Positions 1 through 8,967 of a stretch of DNA of 64,000 nt are shown one piece after another. The notes below the pieces were generated by a model that saw only the letters and a list, made by a program, of their open reading frames with translations, made no database searches and was not told the DNA's origin. The stretch is from Chryseotalea sanaruensis (GTDB lineage Bacteria; Bacteroidota; Bacteroidia; Cytophagales; Cyclobacteriaceae): assembly GCF_003990915.1 (NCBI RefSeq), contig NZ_BHXQ01000005.1, positions 496,001 through 560,000 of the forward strand. The letters run 5' to 3'. Positions within the stretch are counted from its first letter, which is position 1; every line of letters starts with the position of its first letter. The translations under genes were made by a program, and so were the position numbers.

Positions 1-59
1 TATCCAATCTATATCGTACCTTCGATCAGTTATTAACATGATTTGCAATTAGATGTTAA

Positions 60-647
60 CTATTTTAGCATAGCCGCAATTTCAGGGCGCGTCTTTTCAA
101 GATAGGCATAGTCAAGTTTTAAGCCCATTGGACCAAGTGCACTTACCATCATATCGTACACTGGTTTCACATCGGCAAATGATCCAGCCACATTTTCGTA
201 AGCAGTAGAGTTATATTTATTTTTGAGCGTTTTAACTGCATTTTTAGCAAGCAGCATTTTTACAATTTCAGGTCTGCAAAAGAAAGCAGCCGTATGTAAA
301 GCAGTAGACCCTTCGTTGTTTTGAAAATTAATATCAGCGCCTGCATCAATAAGCACTTTTGCGATCTCAGGTTTGCCGAAAACCGCTGCGCTTATTAGTG
401 GGCTTGAACCACCAAATGGATCTTTCGTATTAATATCGGTACCGGCAGCTATATGCATTTGTACTGCTTCCAAATTGCCGGTTACTACAGCGGTGTGTAT
501 ATCCATCTGCGGGGCTTGCGAACTGGTTTTGGTGTTCGTTTTTTCTTTAGTCGCTTCTTTGTTCTGGCAGGCACCTGAGGTTAAAAGCATGGCAAACAAT
601 GCAATTGCAAAACTTGATTTTAAAGGGTTAATCATTCTAGTTTTCAT
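60..647 (-). CDS. Ankyrin-repeat lipoprotein
   Basis: 195-residue exported protein. The N-terminus has a hydrophobic segment ending at a cysteine (SGACQNK), which looks like a lipoprotein signal, followed by a Lys/Thr/Glu-rich linker. About three ankyrin repeats cover residues 48-145, with the typical pattern of GADIN, TALHTAA and VKMLL. Ankyrin repeats bind other proteins; nothing here identifies the partner. The C-terminal 50 residues are outside the repeats and not recognised. It is divergent from the AraC/TPR gene, with about 255 bp between the likely starts. Membrane anchoring is inferred from the signal; the ankyrin fold is seen directly. Confidence 0.85.
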   Translation of the reverse strand: MKTRMINPLKSSFAIALFAMLLTSGACQNKEATKEKTNTKTSSQAPQMDIHTAVVTGNLEAVQMHIAAGTDINTKDPFGGSSPLISAAVFGKPEIAKVLIDAGADINFQNNEGSTALHTAAFFCRPEIVKMLLAKNAVKTLKNKYNSTAYENVAGSFADVKPVYDMMVSALGPMGLKLDYAYLEKTRPEIAAMLK

Positions 648-903
648 AAGTCGATAATTTTTATTTAATGATGCAAAGAACTGTTTGCAGCCGCCTTACG
701 ACTAAATAGCCCTGCGGCTAAAAGCATGAAAGTTGAAGCAAAGCGTATAAATTTTGATGCAGAAGTATAAATTATCGCGCAAACCGCGTATTTCTGAGTA
801 ATTCTGACCTTTCTAAACCGGGGTGCCAGATGTGGTCAGTCCATTTTTTTACCCCATATTGTGCCTGAATTTTTTGATTAAATCGTTCCAGTATCTCTAC
901 CGT

Positions 904-2970
904 ATGCCCGATAACCCAACTCCTGCAAATGAATTTCTGAGTCAGGTCACTTCCATTATCGAAAGAAATATGGCAAACGAGCAATTCGGGGTTTCTGAAT
1001 TGGCCGATGCTATGAATATGAGCAGGTCCAATCTACTTAGAAAAGTTAAAAAGGATAGCAAGCTTTCCGTGAGTCAGTTGATCAATCAGGTAAGGTTAAA
1101 TCGCGCCATGGAGATGTTGCGCACCTCATCCTTAAATGTTTCTGAAGTATCGCATCAGGTGGGTTTTAATAGCACTTCCTATTTTATAAAATGCTTTCGC
1201 GAATATTATGGATATCCTCCGGGAGAAGTTGGTAAGCATCCTGAAACAGAAATACTCCCTGTTCATAATGTTAGCAAAACTAAAAAGTTGTGGATACCTG
1301 TTTTGGCAGGCGGTGTCGTTGTGGTGTTGGCTTTGCTCTTTATATATAGAGGCAGCAAATTTAGTACATATGAAGTTGAGCTGGAAAAGTCAATTGCTGT
1401 ATTGCCATTTAAGAATGAGAGCAATGACTCTACAAACGTTTACCTGATTAATGGTTTGATGGAGTCGACCTTGCTGAATTTACAAAAGATACAAGACTTG
1501 CGGGTAATCAGCAGAACCTCTTCAGAAAAGTATAGAAACAGTGCTAAGTCAATTCCAGAAATGGCAAAGGAATTGAACGTGCGTTATTTTGTTGAGGGGA
1601 GTGGGCAAAAAATCGGAGATCAGATATTGCTTAACATACAGCTTATTGAAGCATCAACCGATCGGCATCTATGGTCGAACCAATATAAGAGGGAGGCAAA
1701 AGATATTTTTCAGTTGCAGCAAGAGATAGCCCGTAGTATTGCCGAAGAAATTAGAGCGATTATTACTACTGATGAAAAACAGAGGATAGCGAAAAAACCT
1801 ACTGAAAATATTGTCGCTTATGATTTGTATTTAAAAGGCAAAAACTTTCAACTATTAGGTGGAGAGGTTAACGATTTAAAAGCGATTGAGTATTTTAAAC
1901 AAGCTATTGAGGAAGACAATGAGTTTGCGGTGGCATATGCAGAAACGGCAATTGCATATTACTATTTGGATTTTTACAGGGCAGAAAAGAAGTACTCAGA
2001 AGAGATTAATCAATACGCAGACAAGGCATTTTTGTATGACTCAAAACTTGGGGGTAGCCTTGTAGCTAAAGCTTTGTCCTACATGACTAAAAGAGAGTAT
2101 GAGTCAGCGGTGCCTTATCTGGAAAAAGCACTCGAGTACAATCCTAATTCTGTTGAGGTAATCGGTTTCTTATCCGACTTTTATTCAATTTATAATCCTA
2201 ATACCGGGAAGTATTTAGAATATGCCTTGAAGGGAGTTCAGCTGGATGTTGCTTCACTAGATTCGACAACAGCAAGCTATACGTATTTGCGGTTAGGAAA
2301 TGCTTTAATACAAAATGGATTTGTAGAAGAATCTTTGGTATATATCGATAAATCATTGGCATATAACCCACTCAATCCCTTTGCTAAATATGTGCGTGCT
2401 TTTATCATGTTTGCTACAAGTAAGGACCCTAAGTTGACCAGGGATTTATTAATAGAAGAATATAAGAAAGACACAACGCGTTTTGATATTTTGCAAGACA
2501 TTGGTAAAGTCTCTTATTATATGAGAGACTATAAAGGAGCATACCAATACTATAAACGATTTTTACAGATTCGTGAATCACAACAGATGGATATTTATCG
2601 TCACGAGAATTTAACCATAGCCTATGTATTGGCAGAAGTAGGATTTCAAGAAGAGTCTGATGTGTTGGTAAAGGATTACAAGGCATTTATTGATGAAGAT
2701 AAGTCGCTTTACAAGAATTTGGGCCTTTCCGCTTACTATACATATATAGGTAATCAGAACGAAGCAATACAACATATGCAGCTCTTTTCTAAAGAAGATA
2801 ATGTGCAATACTGGATAATTTTATTTTTGGAGGAAGATCCGCTAATGGTAACTATAAAAGACAATACTGAATTTAAAAAATACCTGAACATTACTAAATC
2901 AAAATTTTGGAAATCGCATGAAGCATTAAAAACAACTTTGGGCGATAAGGGATTATTGGTTACCCATTAA
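904..2970 (+). CDS. Membrane-tethered AraC-type regulator with TolB-like and TPR domains
   Basis: 688 residues from the ATG at 904; an upstream GTG at 823 would add 27 residues that do not look like part of the fold. Residues about 10-105 are an AraC-type double helix-turn-helix (SELADAMNMSRSNLLRKV, then EVSHQVGFNSTSYF). One transmembrane helix follows at about 129-148. Next is a TolB/FlgO-like domain (SIAVLPFKNESND) at about 163-288, then TPR-like helical repeats to the end. The likely topology is DNA-binding domain in the cytoplasm and sensor in the periplasm, in a single chain. No partner kinase is adjacent. The ligand and target genes are unknown. The domain assignments are strong; the topology is inferred. 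Confidence 0.88.
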   Translation: MPDNPTPANEFLSQVTSIIERNMANEQFGVSELADAMNMSRSNLLRKVKKDSKLSVSQLINQVRLNRAMEMLRTSSLNVSEVSHQVGFNSTSYFIKCFREYYGYPPGEVGKHPETEILPVHNVSKTKKLWIPVLAGGVVVVLALLFIYRGSKFSTYEVELEKSIAVLPFKNESNDSTNVYLINGLMESTLLNLQKIQDLRVISRTSSEKYRNSAKSIPEMAKELNVRYFVEGSGQKIGDQILLNIQLIEASTDRHLWSNQYKREAKDIFQLQQEIARSIAEEIRAIITTDEKQRIAKKPTENIVAYDLYLKGKNFQLLGGEVNDLKAIEYFKQAIEEDNEFAVAYAETAIAYYYLDFYRAEKKYSEEINQYADKAFLYDSKLGGSLVAKALSYMTKREYESAVPYLEKALEYNPNSVEVIGFLSDFYSIYNPNTGKYLEYALKGVQLDVASLDSTTASYTYLRLGNALIQNGFVEESLVYIDKSLAYNPLNPFAKYVRAFIMFATSKDPKLTRDLLIEEYKKDTTRFDILQDIGKVSYYMRDYKGAYQYYKRFLQIRESQQMDIYRHENLTIAYVLAEVGFQEESDVLVKDYKAFIDEDKSLYKNLGLSAYYTYIGNQNEAIQHMQLFSKEDNVQYWIILFLEEDPLMVTIKDNTEFKKYLNITKSKFWKSHEALKTTLGDKGLLVTH

Positions 2971-3082
2971 GGTGTTTTTCATTTATTAATAAGTTGCATA
3001 TCTTGTTAGCAGTTCTGTAATTATGATCACTCCAGCTTGTGTGTAACATTTTTGGAGAAGTGAGTTCTACTATATAGAAAGT

Positions 3083-3538
3083 ATGATTAACACTTCAATT
3101 TTAGTTTTATTAATAGCTTTATTGTTAATTTTTCTATTTCTATCCTTACTTCATTTTTATTGGGGCTTTGGTGGGAGGTGTGGGATAGAGGTTGCTTTAC
3201 CTTCACGGGAAGATAATATTCCATTATTCAGACCTGGTAAATTAATTACATTATTGATTGCTTTTGTGCTTCTTATATGTGCAGGCTTTTTTCTGCTGAT
3301 AATTATTGGATTAGCTCCAGAGGTGACGAAATATTTTTTCTGGGTAATCTTAATTGTCTTCTCTTCAAGAGTAATCGGAGATTTTAAATTTTTTGGACTT
3401 TTTAAGAAATACAAATACACAAGGTTTGCCGTCAATGATTCAAAATACTATACACCCTTATCGTTGGTCATAACCATACTAGTGCTTCTACTAATCGTGT
3501 GGATTATTTTTTCTCAGGACCACAATCTAATCAGCTGA
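3083..3538 (+). CDS. DUF3995-like small membrane protein
   Basis: 151 residues with about four hydrophobic segments (near 5-27, 50-75, 80-97 and 125-145). The LHFYWGFGG motif after the first helix and the PLFRPGKLITLL stretch after a short loop match the DUF3995 family as I remember it. The family has no established function. ATG start. It converges on the minus-strand gene that ends at 3583. I see no catalytic residues. Confidence 0.75.
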   Translation: MINTSILVLLIALLLIFLFLSLLHFYWGFGGRCGIEVALPSREDNIPLFRPGKLITLLIAFVLLICAGFFLLIIIGLAPEVTKYFFWVILIVFSSRVIGDFKFFGLFKKYKYTRFAVNDSKYYTPLSLVITILVLLLIVWIIFSQDHNLIS

Positions 3539-3582
3539 TTTATTATTGAGGGAGGCTACATCTAATGTTACTGGTAATAATG

Positions 3583-4116
3583 CTAGGCAATTTTTTTAGA
3601 GTTAACGATTTGATTAACTCGACTTTGAATTATCCATATTCCAAAAGGCAGGAAGATCAGCATAAAGAAGTAATGAAAGAAGTCATTGAAATAAACAGGT
3701 CTATTAACTTCTGCTGATCTTATTATCTTGGCGTTTTGGTAAATGATATACCATGAAGCGCCCACCCAAATAAAGTAAAGTGGAATTATTGATAAGATGG
3801 GAGTCATATCCGATTCGGATAATGTTGCCAGCGTAACCATTATGTATATTGTAATTGCAACTTTTAATCCGTAGAAAATTTGATAAAGTATTTTATTAAA
3901 TTTTTGCTCCGGGTGAATAAATCTTGATAGTCTATGACCGATAGTATACTCCCATATATACCAAATTATAAAAAAGAGAATAAGCCAAAGTGCGAAATTA
4001 TCAGGTGCGTCTTCACTTAACTTTTGTAGTAAAAATCGTAAGGGAGAAATGATCAAAGATGGTCCACAATAAAATAAAAGAAAAATTTGCCAGTTTTTTA
4101 GCTTTAGAATATTCAT
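3583..4116 (-). CDS. Hypothetical multi-pass membrane protein
   Basis: 177 residues with about four hydrophobic segments (near 10-28, 40-60, 88-105 and 112-130, plus a weaker one near 147-165). I do not recognise the family. Charged residues sit in the loops and the C-terminus is basic. It is a single gene, convergent with the DUF3995-like gene, and is followed upstream by about 250 bp holding only the terminator of the BNR gene. It could be a sensor or accessory membrane protein, but nothing in the sequence decides this. Confidence 0.7.
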   Translation of the reverse strand: MNILKLKNWQIFLLFYCGPSLIISPLRFLLQKLSEDAPDNFALWLILFFIIWYIWEYTIGHRLSRFIHPEQKFNKILYQIFYGLKVAITIYIMVTLATLSESDMTPILSIIPLYFIWVGASWYIIYQNAKIIRSAEVNRPVYFNDFFHYFFMLIFLPFGIWIIQSRVNQIVNSKKIA

Positions 4117-4290
4117 TACGAGTTAAGGCTTACTTATTAATCATTTAATTAGGCATCTCGGTGTCAGTAGAGTTCAGCATAGCCGAGTGCAATATTTTGC
4201 ATAGTAAATGTAGTGAATATTTTAACTGCTAATCAATACCTTGGCGATGTTTACACAAGTCATGGAGTTTTTTAAACATCCTAATAATGC

Positions 4291-4320
4291 AAAAGGAGCT
4301 GTATTCCTACAGCTCCTTTT
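4291..4320 (-). terminator. Rho-independent terminator of the BNR-repeat gene
   Basis: A perfect 12-bp inverted repeat, AAAAGGAGCTGT and ACAGCTCCTTTT, with a 6-nt loop. On the minus strand the stem ends in a run of T. It lies about 50 bp past the stop of the minus-strand gene. The rest of 4117-4371 holds nothing else I recognise except an AT-rich repeat at 4339-4363. Confidence 0.8.
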
Positions 4321-4338
4321 AAAATCATGTTCCTATTA

Positions 4339-4363
4339 ATTTTGAATCTAGAATTTGAAATTT
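4339..4363. repeat. TTTGAAATTT-type intergenic repeat, copy 1
   Basis: AT-rich, partly palindromic sequence of the form TTTTGAATC-TAG-AATTTGAAATTT, just past the stop of the BNR gene. It resembles the copies at 28428-28457 and 31217-31295, which also sit at gene ends or starts. Confidence 0.45.
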
Positions 4364-4371
4364 ATAATTGC

Positions 4372-7300
4372 TTAATCAGTCAACACAATCGCATCAACAT
4401 TTTTCTGTTTTACTAATGCATTCAGCTTCGGCACTTCTTGTGTGATTATTTTATTAAGCACAGCAAGTTGCTCATCTATCTTGCCACTAATCTCCTGATA
4501 CACCGCTTTTACCTGTGCCGTAGGACGGTAATCGCTGCCGCTTGCTTCGCGTGAAAGACCTGCTAACTTATTATTTAAACGAATTGGGAAATTCAATGGA
4601 TCTTGTCCGCTTCTGTTTTTAGTCTGATACAAAGCTTCTTCTACTTTCTTCATTTCAGCTAAAATAGTTTTGGCAAGTTCTGTTACTTCCTTCATATCTT
4701 CTTTTCCCTTCATCGGTTCTGTAACACGGTTAATTTGTTCGCGGGCAGAGCGAATGCGTTTTACGGCATTATTGGTCTCACTCAATTTGTCTCTCACCAA
4801 CATCAGAAAATCAAATTGTGCTTTAATATCTTCAACACTGCCTTCAGTGCGAGGATCTTTAACAATTTCAAATTCTGTTTCCTGTGCTTGTCCATTAATG
4901 GTAAGCTTAGCCTTGTATTTACCAGGTACTGCTTTGGGGCCGGTTAGTCCTCCGCCCCACATAATCAAACCATCAAAACCATCGGCATTAGCATAGCGCA
5001 TGTTCCAGTTGTGGCGGTTGAAGCCCAGCTTCACAGTCATCTCTTCTTCTTTGGCTTTTTTATCTGGCTTAGTACTGAACTTCTTTATCAGTGTGCCATT
5101 CATTTCCATAATTTCTAGCGAGGCTTTCAGCTTAGCGGTGTCTTTTACATAATAATGAATCAACACACCGTTCGGATGGTTCTTACCTTCTTTTTTCGAT
5201 TCGCCTCTCCAGCCACCCTGGCTGCCATTCATGCGGTAGCTTGGCATAGGTTTAAATAAATGAAAATCGGCTTTCGCTACTGTTTCATTTAATTGATGAA
5301 GTGGGGTCAGGTCATCAATTATCCAGAAGCTTCTGCCCTGTGTAGCAGCAATCAAATTATCATTCTTGATAGTTAAATCAGTGATGGGCACTTTGGGTAA
5401 GTTTAGCTGAAAAGGTTTCCAGCTGGTACCATCATCAAAGGAAACATACATACCAAATTCGGTACCGGCATAAAGCAGACCGGCACGCTTAGGATCTATA
5501 CGGACTACACGTGTAAAGTGTGGCGCTTTAATTCCGTCAGTAATTTTAGTCCATGTTTTTCCATAGTCTTTTGATTTGTATAAATATGGTTCATAGTCGC
5601 CCGACTTGTAACGTGTGCCTGCTACATAAATACCTCCTTTAGTATGCGGATCAAATTCAACGCTGTTAAACATTACCCACTCAGGCATACCAGCTGGTGT
5701 AATCTTTTCCCAAGTCTTGCCACCATCTTTAGTAATGTGCAACAATCCGTCATCAGAGCCTGCAACAATCAGGTCTTTTTCGTAAGGCGATTCGCCTACC
5801 GCGAAGATGGTACAATAGTATTCTACACTTGTATTGTCTTTTGTAATAGGCCCACCACTAGATCCCATTTTGCTTGCATCATTTCGGGTTAAATCAGGAC
5901 TTATAATTTCCCAGCTCTCCCCACCATTGCGTGTCATGTGCAATACGTTAGACGCAGCGTATAATTTTTTAGTATCGTGTGGCGAAAAGAAAATCGGGAA
6001 GTTCCACTGAAAGCGATACTTCGCACCTTCCGCACCGTGTCCCATTGGGTTGTCGGGCCAGGCGTTGATGCTGCGCTCTTCTTTTGTGCGGTGATTTAAG
6101 CGTGATAAGTAACCATCATAACTTCCACCATACACAATATCAAGATCAGTCGGGTCAACAGCAATGTGCCCACTTTCACCACCTGCTGTTTCTTCCCAAT
6201 CTTGTTCGCCTATGCTATTGCCATCGGTGCGGTGATAAATGCGTACCGTAGAATTGTCTTGTTGTGCACCATAAATTCTGTAAGGAAAATGATTATCGGT
6301 AATCACACGATAGAATTGAGCAGTAGGTTGGTTGTGATAAGTCGACCAGTTCATACCACCATCAAAGGTAACGCTACCACCACCATCATCACCCATAACC
6401 ATACGTTGGTTATCTTCAGGAGCTATCCATAAATCGTGGTGATCACCATGGGCAGCATTAAATGACTGAAATGTTTTGCCGCCATCTTTAGAGCGATGGT
6501 ATGAAACATTCAACACATAAACCATATCTTCTTCTTTTGTGTCGGCATAAATTCTGGTGTAATACCAGGCACGTTGACGCAACGCACGGTCATCATTCAT
6601 TTTTCTCCAGGTAGCACCGGCATCATCAGAGCGATATACACCGCCATTATCATTTTCTATAATGGCGTACACACGGTTTGAATTAACAGGTGAAACTGTT
6701 ACACCTGAGATACCCCAAATACCTTTAGGGAGTCCGTTGTTTTTGGAAATATTTGTCCAGGTCTCTCCGGCATCAGTGCTTTTCCAAAGGGCAGAACCTT
6801 CACCGCCACTTTCTAAGCTATAAGGTGTTCTACGAATGCGCCAGGTAGAAGCGTAGAGCACACGAGCATTGTTAGGGTCGAAGCACAAATCGATAGCACC
6901 GGCATCAGCATTGGCAAACAATACACGTTTCCAGGTTTTACCCCCGTCAATAGTTTTGTAAACACCACGTTCATCAGAGGATTTAAATAAATCTCCCATA
7001 ACAGCAGCATATACCACATCAGGGTTTTTAGGATCGATTCGGATACGTACTACATGTTTAGAATCTTTGAGACCTATATGGCTCCAGGTTTTACCTGCAT
7101 CTACTGATTTGTAAACGCCTTCACCAAAGGAGACGTTACCGCGTACAGTTTTTTCTCCTCCGCCTACATACAGCACGTTATTGTCCCACTCACTTACCGC
7201 TACTGCTCCAATGGAATTTCCGAAGAAGCCATCAGAAATATTTTCCCATGTTCCTCCACCATCTGTGGTTTTCCAAACACCACCACCAACGGAACCCATG

Positions 7301-7506
7301 TAAAAAAGATTAGGCTTGCCGGGCACACCTGTTACGGTTGACGAGCGGCCACCACGGAAGGGGCCAATGTTGCGCCATTCCATACCGGCATAAAGTTTTT
7401 CATCGTAGGTAACTGTGGTCTTGGCAGGCGCACTGCCTTTTTTCTGTGCCTGACCTGCAAATGTTACAGTTAAGAGCACAAAACTGAGTAGAAGTATTTT
7501 CTTCAT
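4372..7506 (-). CDS. Secreted BNR/sortilin-like beta-propeller protein
   Basis: 1044 residues with a clear signal peptide (first 20 residues, cleaved after AGQA). Residues about 45-730 hold repeated BNR/Asp-box motifs (variants of S-x-D-x-G-x-T-W, such as SVDAGKTWSHIG and SKDYGKTWTKI), giving one or two seven-bladed or ten-bladed propellers like the VPS10/sortilin family. The C-terminal about 300 residues are alpha-helical plus a beta domain and contain no obvious protease or glycosidase motif. The family is widespread in Bacteroidota and often annotated as glycosyl hydrolase; no catalytic residues support that here. Start ATG at 7506. It is divergent from the MFS gene and has its own terminator. 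Confidence 0.9.
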   Translation of the reverse strand: MKKILLLSFVLLTVTFAGQAQKKGSAPAKTTVTYDEKLYAGMEWRNIGPFRGGRSSTVTGVPGKPNLFYMGSVGGGVWKTTDGGGTWENISDGFFGNSIGAVAVSEWDNNVLYVGGGEKTVRGNVSFGEGVYKSVDAGKTWSHIGLKDSKHVVRIRIDPKNPDVVYAAVMGDLFKSSDERGVYKTIDGGKTWKRVLFANADAGAIDLCFDPNNARVLYASTWRIRRTPYSLESGGEGSALWKSTDAGETWTNISKNNGLPKGIWGISGVTVSPVNSNRVYAIIENDNGGVYRSDDAGATWRKMNDDRALRQRAWYYTRIYADTKEEDMVYVLNVSYHRSKDGGKTFQSFNAAHGDHHDLWIAPEDNQRMVMGDDGGGSVTFDGGMNWSTYHNQPTAQFYRVITDNHFPYRIYGAQQDNSTVRIYHRTDGNSIGEQDWEETAGGESGHIAVDPTDLDIVYGGSYDGYLSRLNHRTKEERSINAWPDNPMGHGAEGAKYRFQWNFPIFFSPHDTKKLYAASNVLHMTRNGGESWEIISPDLTRNDASKMGSSGGPITKDNTSVEYYCTIFAVGESPYEKDLIVAGSDDGLLHITKDGGKTWEKITPAGMPEWVMFNSVEFDPHTKGGIYVAGTRYKSGDYEPYLYKSKDYGKTWTKITDGIKAPHFTRVVRIDPKRAGLLYAGTEFGMYVSFDDGTSWKPFQLNLPKVPITDLTIKNDNLIAATQGRSFWIIDDLTPLHQLNETVAKADFHLFKPMPSYRMNGSQGGWRGESKKEGKNHPNGVLIHYYVKDTAKLKASLEIMEMNGTLIKKFSTKPDKKAKEEEMTVKLGFNRHNWNMRYANADGFDGLIMWGGGLTGPKAVPGKYKAKLTINGQAQETEFEIVKDPRTEGSVEDIKAQFDFLMLVRDKLSETNNAVKRIRSAREQINRVTEPMKGKEDMKEVTELAKTILAEMKKVEEALYQTKNRSGQDPLNFPIRLNNKLAGLSREASGSDYRPTAQVKAVYQEISGKIDEQLAVLNKIITQEVPKLNALVKQKNVDAIVLTD

Positions 7507-7714
7507 AGTGTTTATGGTTTCCGTATTATCGGTTTTTAAGGGATAATGAGTTACTAATTATGCTCCAAATGAGATTGTGCTTTTTTATGAAAGGTTAATT
7601 TCGTTTTTTGGTAGTGCCAAGTTCGATAGATTAAAGACTTTAATTAGGAAAAATTGAACTGGCATCGTGCCTGCCTTTTATAAAAGATTAGGCTTCATTA
7701 AATTTTTTGATGTA

Positions 7715-8938
7715 ATGAAACAAGATTATCGTTCGCTTTACTCGGTTCCTGTTGTTGTAGCTGCACTGGGTTACTTCGTAGATATTTATGACTTACTACT
7801 TTTCAGTATTGTGCGCATCACCAGCTTGCGTAGTCTGGGTGTTGCTGAAGAAAATTTGATGAGTACAGGAGAATTTCTCATTCAAGCACAAATGTTTGGT
7901 TTGTTGATAGGTGGTATTATCTGGGGCATTATGGGCGACAAGCGTGGAAGACTGTCTGTTCTGTTTGGTTCTATTCTATTATACTCATTGGCCAACATTG
8001 GTAATGGCTTTGTTACTACAGTTGATCAATATGCGTTATTGCGTTTTATTGCAGGTATAGGTTTGGCGGGTGAATTAGGTGCCGGTATTACTTTAGTTTC
8101 AGAAGTATTATCGAAAGAGTTACGCGGTTATGGCACCACCATTGTGGCTTCTGTTGGTTTAATGGGTGCAGTGTTGGCCAATATAGTAGCCCGCACATTC
8201 GACTGGCAGATGGCTTACTTTATTGGAGGTGGTTTAGGGCTACTGTTGTTGTTGGCGCGTGTAAGTATTTTTGAATCTGGCATGTATGAAAAGGTAAAAA
8301 CAAAGAATGTAAAGCGTGGTAATTTCCTGCAGCTCTTCACAAACCGGGATCGACTACAGCGCTTCGTGTCTTGCATTTTTATTGGTTTGCCAATCTGGTT
8401 TGTGATTGGTATACTCATCAGCTTTTCGCCTGAGTTTGCTAAAGCGTTGGGTGTTTCAGGCACCATTATAGCGGGTGATGCGGTGATGTTTAGTTACATC
8501 GGGTTGGCAGTGGGCGATTTAAGCAGTGGTTTGATTAGTCAATGGCTGAAGTCGCGTAGAAAAGTAGTGCTGCTCTACATTTTAATTACACTTGTTTTTA
8601 TTGTGCTTTATTTATTCAATCCATCCGATTCGCCTGCCGTATTTTATCTGATCTGCTTCGGTCTTGGTGTAGGCACTGGTTATTGGGCTTTGTTTGTAAC
8701 TATTGCTGCAGAGCAATTCGGCACTAACCTTCGTTCTACTGTTGCCACTTCAGTGCCCAATTTTATCAGAGGTACTGTTGTGCCCTTGGTGGCTTTATTT
8801 AGTTTGTTGCGGCCTCTTTTGGGTATTACCTGGGGCGCTTTTATTGTGGGTTCGTTTACTATTTTAATATCGTTAATAGCTTTAAAATTTTTAAATGAAA
8901 CATTCGCTAGAGATCTTAATTTTTTAGAAGAAGATTAA
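7715..8938 (+). CDS. MFS transporter
   Basis: A GTG at 7667 is possible, but the ATG at 7715 (MKQDYRSLY) fits family starts better and gives about 407 residues. There are about 12 hydrophobic segments and the MFS cytoplasmic loop signature after helix 2 (GDKRGRLSVLFGS). The second half repeats the pattern. A cluster of Gly/Ala in helices 4-5 (GIGLAGELGAGITLVSEVL) resembles the sugar/metabolite porter subgroup. The substrate cannot be read from the sequence. The next gene starts about 30 bp downstream on the same strand and may be co-transcribed. Confidence 0.87.
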   Translation: MKQDYRSLYSVPVVVAALGYFVDIYDLLLFSIVRITSLRSLGVAEENLMSTGEFLIQAQMFGLLIGGIIWGIMGDKRGRLSVLFGSILLYSLANIGNGFVTTVDQYALLRFIAGIGLAGELGAGITLVSEVLSKELRGYGTTIVASVGLMGAVLANIVARTFDWQMAYFIGGGLGLLLLLARVSIFESGMYEKVKTKNVKRGNFLQLFTNRDRLQRFVSCIFIGLPIWFVIGILISFSPEFAKALGVSGTIIAGDAVMFSYIGLAVGDLSSGLISQWLKSRRKVVLLYILITLVFIVLYLFNPSDSPAVFYLICFGLGVGTGYWALFVTIAAEQFGTNLRSTVATSVPNFIRGTVVPLVALFSLLRPLLGITWGAFIVGSFTILISLIALKFLNETFARDLNFLEED

Positions 8939-8967
8939 GTAGTAAATTGAGTAAACGAGAACAGGAG

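Noticed and set aside
7667-7714. Longer GTG start of the MFS transporter
   Set aside because: The extra 16 residues are not typical of the family; the ATG at 7715 is preferred.
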